Under the pieces are notes generated by a model. That model did not search any database. It had not been told where the DNA came from and saw only the letters and a program-made list of their open reading frames with translations. A stretch of 64,000 nucleotides of DNA from NCBI GenBank assembly GCA_038501195.1, contig JBBPUQ010000002.1, positions 620,001 through 684,000 on the forward strand, in the 5' to 3' direction. Origin of the DNA: Nemania diffusa. Lineage: Eukaryota; Ascomycota; Sordariomycetes; Xylariales; Xylariaceae. Position 1 is the stretch's first letter; each line of letters opens with the position of its first letter. This document shows, in pieces, positions 58,293 through 64,000 of the stretch. The translations under genes were made by a program, and so were the position numbers.

Positions 58293-58600
58293 ATTATAAA
58301 AGCTAAAAAAAAATAGCTAATATAATATATATAAAAATACTATATATTTAAAAAAAAATACTAAACTGAAAAAAAAAAAAAAAAAAAAAAATTAAATTTG
58401 CAACAGCAAACTTAATTATATATAAGTTTTTTTTTTTGTAATAAATACTTCTTTTATTATTTTAATATTATTTATTATGTTTTTATTGTTTGCTTTTAAT
58501 ACAATAAAATAAATATTTACTACAAAACATAATAAATGCTTTAATATATTCTTTATATACTGTTTTTTTATACAGTAAATATAGTTCAGCTATAATTATT
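58293..58600. repeat. Right copy of long direct repeat (probable LTR)
   Basis: Same order of blocks as 51391-51697, offset 6902-6903 bp, same orientation. Differences are mostly C/T and G/A; this copy keeps more C (for example TACTGTTTTTTTATACAGTA). Confidence 0.8.
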
Positions 58601-61600
58601 ATAAACTTAATTTGTTTATTAAACTAATATTTTTTTTTATAAATAATTTTAACTTTTATTGTTATAAATATTTTTATTTTATTTTTTTTTTTATATTATT
58701 TTAAAAACTTTTATTTATTTTTAATATATTTTTTTTTATATTTTTATTATATTTTTTAAAAAAATTAATAAAAATATTAAAATAATTTTAAAAACTAGTT
58801 TTAATTAGTTTAAATAATATAACAAATTTAAACTTTAAATTATAATTTAAAACATTTAAAATTATATTAATTTAAATAATATTATATTTATATTTAAAAT
58901 TAAAATTAAATTAAAGCTTTTTATTTATAAAAGTATTAAATAAACTTTTTTATAAAAATAAACTAATTAGTACAAAAAAAATTTTAAAAAATAAAAAGTT
59001 TAAAATAATAGTAATTTTATAAAAAGCGCTATATTATTAATTTTTAAAAAAAATACAATTAATAACATTTAATATTATTATAAAATTTAACAAATTTATT
59101 AAAACTTATATTAATAAAGCATTAAAATATATAATTAATATTATTTAATATATTAACTTATATAATTAAATTTTAAAAATAATTAATTTTAAATATTTAA
59201 AAATTATATTAATATAAATATTTAATAAAAATAATTTTAATATTAAATTAATAATTAAATATTTAAAAAATAATTTAGTTTTTATAAAATTAGCTATTAT
59301 AAATATTTTATTAATTAAATATTAAACAATTTTAAATTAAACTTTATAATATATAAATTTTATTTATTAATATAAAAACTAAATAATTATTTATAAAAAA
59401 ACAAAAATATATTAAATATTTAATATAATAAAAATATTTGTAGTTAAAAAATTTTTTAAAATTATAAATAAATATATTGTTTTTAAATAAACTATTAAAT
59501 AGTTTTTTATTTTATTTTAAAACAAGCTTTTTTATAAAAAATAAATATTTATATTAAATTAATTAAAACAAATTTTTAAAAAGTTTATTTATAAAAATAA
59601 ATTAAAAACTTTTTAAAATGTTTTAAAAATTTATTATATTTTAAATAATAAAACTTAAAAATAGTTTAAAAAAAAAAAACATAAAAAATAGCTTAAAAGT
59701 TTTTAATACTTTTATAAATATTAAATAAAACATATTTACTTTTAATATTTTAAAATATATAGATTTTTTTAATATATAGTTATAAAATTTACAAAAAAAG
59801 TATTAAAAAAAATATTTTTTGTAAAAAAAAATAAAAAAAATTAAAAAGTAATAAAAATATATTTAATAAAACAATTTTTATAAAAAAATCAAAAAAAACA
59901 AATAAAAAATAAAAAAAATTATTTTTAAAAAAAAAAAGTTAAATAATAAAAAAATTTAATATAACAATAATATAATATATATAATAATTAATTTATTTTT
60001 TTTAAAATTATATTTAATTTTAAATATTTATATAATTAAAATTTAAAAGCTATATTTTTTATTTAATAATATATTATTAAATAATTATAATATTTTTTAT
60101 TTTATAAATAATAAATTGTTTTTAAAAAAAAAGTTTTTTAAAATTGCTAAAAAAAAAGCAGTAGTAAATATTAATATTTTTTAATTTTTAATTTTAAAAA
60201 TAAAAACTTAAATTATAAAAAATATATTTTTAAAAAAAAATAAAAAAAAATTAATTAATTTAATATTTATTAAAATAATATTTATAAAAAAATTTTATAT
60301 AAATTTAATTTTTAAAACTTATTTTTAAAAAATAAAAATATAATATTATAAATTAAATTATATGTTAAAATTTAATAAATTTAAAAAAAACAATATAATT
60401 ATTAAACTTTTAAAATATTACAACTTAATATTTTTTTAATATAATTTATTTTTTATTTATTTAAACTAATTTTTTATAATAAATATAATATATATTTTAA
60501 TAAAAGTTTTTATAAATATAATAAAACTTTTAATAATTTTAATATAAATAAAATGTTAAATTAATAATTTAATAAAATTTATATATATACATTTAAGTAT
60601 ATATAACTAAAACTTAAACTAGGACTTTTATTAAATAATTAAATAAATAAAAAATATAAAAACTTATTAAGATTTATAAAATTTATAAGTTTTATATATA
60701 TATATATATAAATAATTTATATATAACTTTTTTAGTTATATTTTTTTTTGTAAAATATATATATAAATTAATATAAAACTTTAGAACTTAGAAATAAATT
60801 TTAAACTTTATAAATCATTTTGAATTTTTTTGTATATATATATATAAAAAGTTTTATTAATATTAATTAGTAATTGTAAAATATAATTACAAATTAATAA
60901 AATAAAAAAGCGGAAATTAGCTACTGTTAAAAGTAGTTTTTGTGTTTTATTTTTTATTTTTTTATATAAAAAGTGGACTATTATTTGTATTAATTAGTTA
61001 AAAATATATTAAATTAATTGTTAAATAAAAAAAACTTAATTATTATAAAGTTAAAATTAGTTTTATATAATAGTTTAGTTATTTTTATATAAAAATTAAT
61101 AAAACTATAAGCTATTTTATATATTTACTTTTTTAATTATTTTATTTATATTATTTTTTTTATTTTATTATTTTTTATAACTATATTAGTATTTGCAACA
61201 AAAATAATTATAGCAGTTATAGCTATAACAGTTAAACAAGCTTAAAATAATAAATTAATAGCTTTATATAATAAAAATAAATTTATATATAAAAATATAG
61301 CTAAAAGTAGCAGTATTTAAATAAAGATTTAAAAAAAGTAAATTAATTTTAAATATTAAAATATAACTATTAACTTTAACTAATTTGCTAAATTTTTATA
61401 ATTAACAATATATTTTGTAAAATGTTTATAAAACTATATACAATTAAAAATTGAAAACAAATAGTTTATATAAATGTTTATAATAAATTTTAACAGTTAA
61501 ACAAAACTAATGTTAATAAATATTAGTTGTATGTTTTAAAAAGAATTTATTGCTATCGCTAAAAGTAATAAAAATATTAAAGTATATAGAAAATCACTTA

Positions 61601-64000
61601 AAAATAAACTTTTGTATATTATTAAAAAATATATAAATAAAAATAATAAAAACTTAAATAATAATATGTTTGTATAAATAGTTTTAGTATTTATATTAGC
61701 AAATATACTAAAACTTTTAGTTATATAAATAAACTATTTAATATTATAACTAGTTATATTAAAGCTAACAATATTAACATATATTTTAATATTTAATATA
61801 AATAATTAAATATTTATTTTTTTTATATAAATAAAAATTTAAAAATTTATATTTATTTTTAAAATTTTTACTGTATATTTTGTGTTTTTATTTATATATA
61901 AAAATCGATTGTATAAACTTTTTTTTATTTAAATTATTTATAATAGTTTAATTGAAATAGCTTAATTTATTATGTTTATTAAAATATAATGATTTAACTA
62001 AAACTATAGCAATAAGTTATACAATATATTGTATAACAAAACTTGAATTTTTATTTTGATATATTATTAATTTAAAATTATTGAAAAATAATATTATGCA
62101 ATATTTTTTTTTGTATTAAAAAAAAAAGCTAAATAGTATTATTTCAATTATATTAGTTTAATATATAAATAAAACAAAATTTATATAATGTTTAACAATT
62201 ATTTTAATATAACAGTTAATTATAATTAGTATTAAATTAATTAAACTATTATTACTTTTATATAAATAAAATAAAACAATTTAATAAAAACAATATTTGA
62301 AATATTAAAAATAATAATTAATAAGTTTTAATTTATATAATATATTTTAAAACTTAGTTACTATAAAAAAATATTATTTTATACAGTAGTTATATAAATA
62401 TATTTTAGTATATTTAAGTTTAAACTTGTTTTAATTAGTTAAAAATTTATATATAAAGTTTTATTTTTTAATTTGTAAATAATACTGCAGATTTTTTTTA
62501 ATCGAAAAATAAACTATTATTATATAATAAATGTTTATTTTGTTAATAAATAGTATAATATTAAGTATTTAAAACAATTATATAGTTATAGCTTTAAAAA
62601 AAACTTTTGCTAAAAATTATAACAATTGTACAATAAAAATAATAAAAGTAACAAAAAATGTTTTATTTATAAAAAGCTTAATTGTTAGTTTATTAATTAT
62701 AACTAATAAAAAAAATCGAAAATAAAAAAACAATATTTTGTTATATATAATATTTTAAAATAAAAAGCTTTATTATATAAAAAGTATAATATATTTATAT
62801 TAAACTATAAAAGTAATAAAAACTTTTTATATAATAATAAATTTAATAATAACTTAAATTTTAAAACTAAAAATAAAACAGTTTAATTTTTAATAGATTT
62901 AATATATTTTTATTATATAATAAAAAAAAATATATATATTTAAAATTAAATATTAATATTAAATAATTTTTATTTAAATAGTTAATATAATATAAAATAT
63001 TAAAGTATTTTATAAAATATTAATATAGTTAAAATATTAACTACTAAAAAAGCTTAAACTAAAACTTTTATATAAAAAAATCTTTTTATATAAATAAATT
63101 AGATTTTAAGTAGTATAACAATTTGATTTAATAATATTAAAAGTTTTAAAGCTATAAATATTATAATAATTTTAATATTAATTAAACCAATTAAATTTTA
63201 TATTTTAAATATATTAACTTTGTTTTTACTGTTGCTATAAAATATAAATTGTTTATATATTTATTTTAATAATATATAAAATATAATTATATAATAAAAT
63301 AATACAACAGTATTAATTATATAAAAATAAAAAGATTTGTTTTTTAATATTAACTAATTAAAAGCTATAAATTATTTTATAAAATAAAAGCTTTAAAAAT
63401 TATATTATTGATTTAAATATTTTTATATAGAAAAACTTATAAAATTATTATAAAAAGTTAAATATAATAACATTAATGTTTTAATATTTTAAAAAATTAA
63501 AAAGTTTTGCTACTATTGTTAATTATATAATTAAGTTTTAAAAAAATTTAAATTTTTGTTAAAAAACAAATGTAATTTTAATTATAAAATCGTTATTAAT
63601 GTTATATAAATTAATAAACAACTAATTTTATATATAATTAATATAAATATTTTATTTTAAGCAGTTAAATTTTTGAAATTTTTAAATATATATAATATTT
63701 AAAATGTACTATGTTAATGTTAAATTTTAATATATTAAAAACTGCTTAATTATATTATATATAATTTTAATATAAATTTTTTGTTTAAAAAATTTCGCAA
63801 TAATATATAACTAGTTAAAGCTTTGTATAAAAAAATATTTATTAAAACATACTAAACTATTAAAAAAGTTAAACAAGTATATATATTACTTTATTATATG
63901 TTTAATATTTTATATAAAAAAATCAATTATTATATAAATAAAAAAATAGTATTACAAATAGCTATAAAAATATTAAACAATATAGCTAAACTAAATAGTT

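Larger units (their letters stand above)
51391..58600. mobile_element. RIP-destroyed LTR retrotransposon, ~7.2 kb
   Basis: Defined by the two ~308-bp direct repeats at its ends. The size and single LTR pair fit a Gypsy- or Copia-type element. No gag-pol residues, primer-binding site or polypurine tract can be read through the mutations, so superfamily and strand are not assigned. Confidence 0.65.
51060..64000. mobile_element. 13-kb AT-rich, RIP-degraded repeat block
   Basis: From about 51060 to the window end the sequence is almost entirely A and T, with scattered G and C. In many lines the remaining C is followed by T and the remaining G preceded by A (for example AACT, AGCTT, TAGC), with most CpA and CpG gone, as repeat-induced point mutation leaves them. 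There is no open frame of 60 codons or more. The boundary with normal DNA is sharp, within about 60 bp. It extends beyond the window, so its full size is unknown. At least one LTR-type element is contained; other parts (58.6-64.0 kb) are too mutated to classify. Confidence 0.85.

Noticed and set aside
1..64000. CRISPR arrays, bacterial-type operons, riboswitches, ribosome binding sites
   Set aside because: Spliced eukaryotic genes throughout; no regularly spaced direct repeats with unique spacers were seen.

Overview
This is a nuclear window from a filamentous ascomycete (Pezizomycotina, probably Sordariomycetes). The evidence is short GT-AG introns of about 48-170 bp (GTAAGT-like donors, CTNAC-like branch sites), fungus-restricted families (HET, DUF3176, DUF7580, OrsD/DUF3505-type regulator, DHA2-type MFS) and a long block reduced almost entirely to A and T, as repeat-induced point mutation (RIP) leaves transposons.

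Layout. 0.3-1.5 kb: spliced BTB/POZ gene. 2.5-4.1 kb: serine beta-lactamase-fold hydrolase. 4.5-4.9 kb: truncated MITE made largely of CCTA repeats. 5.0-5.9 kb: fragment resembling fungal STAND-type proteins. 7.0-9.1 kb: five-exon MFS efflux pump. 9.1-15.0 kb: gene desert with a 196-bp near-perfect palindrome. 15.0-16.3 kb: 6-methylsalicylate-decarboxylase-like amidohydrolase with a secretory leader. 16.7-17.7 kb: Aurora-like kinase. 19.2-19.8 kb: small secreted protein. 22.3-23.0 kb: AT-rich element with terminal inverted repeats and a likely 10-bp target duplication. 23.7-25.3 kb: secreted Ser/Pro-rich protein. 25.6-26.2 kb: complete 593-bp hAT-type MITE. 26.7-28.4 kb: secreted YtcJ-like amidohydrolase.

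29-41 kb looks like an allorecognition or immunity-type island: a DUF7580 gene head-to-head with a C2H2 gene (331 bp apart), a DUF3176 membrane protein, a RIP-like mutated duplicate and a HET-domain gene. 41-49 kb carries a Ser/Thr-rich GPI-type surface protein, an OrsD-type zinc-finger regulator, an FAD monooxygenase and a secreted carboxylesterase; the last three could be a small catabolic or secondary-metabolite group. A C2H2 zinc-finger gene at 50.3-51.0 kb has lost its 5' end at the edge of the AT-rich block.

51.06-64.0 kb is about 13 kb of A/T sequence with no usable reading frame. It contains two diverged direct copies of a ~308-bp repeat 6.9 kb apart, best read as the LTRs of a RIP-destroyed retrotransposon.

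Exon structures were worked out by eye from splice signals, frame and family resemblance, and checked for frame. Family assignments rest on motif recognition, not on searches.
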